Under the pieces are notes generated by a model. It was not told the DNA's origin. It worked only from the letters and a program-made list of their open reading frames with translations, and did not search any database. DNA of 64,000 nucleotides. Source: Leptospira hartskeerlii. GTDB taxonomy: Bacteria; Spirochaetota; Leptospiria; Leptospirales; Leptospiraceae. The position numbers and the translations under genes are program-made. This document shows positions 63,051 to 64,000 of the stretch, one piece after another (position 1 is the first letter of the stretch; every line of letters starts with the position of its first letter). The stretch is from NCBI RefSeq assembly GCF_002811475.1, contig NZ_NPDL01000005.1, forward strand, positions 238,823 through 302,822, read 5' to 3'.

Positions 63051-64000
63051 ATGCGCGCCGGTCAATCCGATCTTCCGACCTACGAATTCGATCCTAAAAC
63101 GAATTTAAAGCTTAGAAATTGGTTCGTCCAAGAAAAAAGAGACCTGGCATTTCGAAAAAATAGAACCCCTTACTCTACTTGGGTGAGCGAGATCATGCTG
63201 CAGCAGACGAGAGTTGCTGCAATGCTTCCTCTTTACGAAAAGTTTATAGATAGATTTCCAAAACCGGAAGATCTTGCAATCGCTGAAGAAGAAGAAGTAT
63301 TTCGTTATTGGCAAGGACTTGGCTATTATTCCAGAGCTAAAAATCTTTTGGCTGGGGTTCAAAAGTTAGTCAATGAGTTCGGTGGAAAATTTCCTAAAAG
63401 TTTGGACGATGCTCTTTCTCTTCCTGGGGTAGGACCTTATACTGCTCGTGCAATTCTTTCTATCTCTTATAATTTACCTTTTGCAGTTTTAGACGGGAAT
63501 GCCAAAAGAGTTCTCTCTCGTTTAGCATTGTTCAGAGAATCAGGGCCAAAGGCAGATCCAGCCTTACAAAGGATCGCAGATTCATTTTTGAATTTGGAAT
63601 TTCCTGGAGACCATAATGAAGCGGTAATGGAATTGGGTGCTCGCATTTGTATTCCAAAACCTTTATGTACTGAATGCCCCCTTCAAGATGATTGTTTGGC
63701 ATACCAAAATGGTGTCCAAGACAGTATTCCTGAAATGGAAAAGAGAAAAAAGGAAATCCCTTTAAATATCCGATTTTTTATTTTAAAAACCAAACAAGGT
63801 ATAATTCTTGTTCGTTATCCGGAGAGAAGATTTTTTAAAACGATCTATTCTTTACCTTTTTCTTTTGAAGGAAAAAATCCTTACGAGGCTGATCCTATTT
63901 TGCATTGGCATCTAAAACCTTCCGATCTAGGTATCAAATTTAAACATACGATTACACACCATAAGATCCAAGGTTTCGTTTCCGAAACCGAACTGGATCA
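63051..64000 (+). CDS. mutY: A/G-specific adenine glycosylase MutY, 3' end cut
   Basis: At least 316 residues; the frame runs off the window. MutY removes adenine paired with 8-oxoguanine. The catalytic Glu is in WVSEIMLQQTRVAAM, the helix-hairpin-helix in LPGVGPYTARAI, and the catalytic Asp in FAVLDGNAKRVLSR. The iron-sulfur loop reads CIPKPLCTECPLQDDC: C-x5-C-x2-C-x5-C instead of the usual C-x6-C-x2-C-x5-C. The start of the NUDT-like C-terminal domain (FFILKTKQGIILVRYPERRF) is visible. The ATG at 63051 has only a weak GGAT upstream. Confidence 0.93.
   Translation, partial: MRAGQSDLPTYEFDPKTNLKLRNWFVQEKRDLAFRKNRTPYSTWVSEIMLQQTRVAAMLPLYEKFIDRFPKPEDLAIAEEEEVFRYWQGLGYYSRAKNLLAGVQKLVNEFGGKFPKSLDDALSLPGVGPYTARAILSISYNLPFAVLDGNAKRVLSRLALFRESGPKADPALQRIADSFLNLEFPGDHNEAVMELGARICIPKPLCTECPLQDDCLAYQNGVQDSIPEMEKRKKEIPLNIRFFILKTKQGIILVRYPERRFFKTIYSLPFSFEGKNPYEADPILHWHLKPSDLGIKFKHTITHHKIQGFVSETELD

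Overview
The window is chromosomal DNA from a spirochaete of the genus Leptospira. The case rests on protein content: leptospira-type lipoproteins with relaxed lipoboxes, a DUF1577-type PilZ protein, a giant coiled-coil protein of the kind found in spirochaetes, a BBP2-type porin, and a large TPR protein with the layout of a periplasmic flagellar collar protein. Genes are tightly packed on both strands. There are many 1-4 bp stop/start overlaps, TTG and GTG starts, and convergent genes that share stop bases. I see no rRNA, tRNA, CRISPR array, insertion sequence or prophage. Two genes are cut by the window ends: secA at the left and mutY at the right.

Layout. 1-1.5 kb: end of secA, a lipoprotein and a small exported protein. 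1.5-8.5 kb: a CzcCBA-type heavy-metal RND efflux operon with an extra exported protein between adaptor and pump, closed by tandem hairpins. 8.6-10.7 kb: a small ORF and an outer-membrane porin behind a sigma-54-type promoter. 10.7-14 kb: cca, a lipoprotein, an RNase HI-like gene, a membrane protein and the Bpt aminoacyl transferase. 14-19.7 kb: a DprE2-like SDR followed by a DprE1-like FAD oxidoreductase, then two GT-C-type membrane proteins, one resembling an arabinofuranosyltransferase. 19.8-22.3 kb: an EAL phosphodiesterase facing a PilZ-domain protein. 22.4-27.7 kb: guaB, a LolA-like protein, rsmE, a Cys-rich lipoprotein, thiS-thiE and a WecG/TagA glycosyltransferase. 27.7-34.2 kb: the TPR protein, a tandem CBM48-like exported protein, an anchored protein and trxB. 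34.3-38.8 kb: an MBOAT acyltransferase with SGNH-like partners. 38.9-47.5 kb: xerD, an RsbW-like kinase, a FapA/DUF342 protein, cell-envelope proteins, CheX, a PpiD-like protein and an isoprenylcysteine methyltransferase-like protein. 47.6-52 kb: a GldA/GldF/GldG/DUF4340-type ABC operon. 52-58 kb: a STAS protein, a methyltransferase, a 1193-residue membrane-anchored coiled-coil protein with a helix-turn-helix tail, a bacterial histone and map. 58-64 kb: a DUF350 protein, queG, a Pr6Pr protein, a divergent AraC/SDR pair and mutY.

Most notable points: (1) the DprE1/DprE2-like pair beside GT-C proteins, which suggests polyprenyl-phospho-arabinose synthesis in a spirochaete; (2) a histone-fold gene next to a membrane-anchored coiled-coil/HTH protein, a candidate nucleoid-organising locus; (3) a near-consensus sigma-54 promoter driving a porin; (4) an RND adaptor that seems to lack both halves of its lipoyl domain; (5) a dispersed repeat that supplies the last codons of a gene. 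All functions are inferred by reading the sequence; no database search was run.
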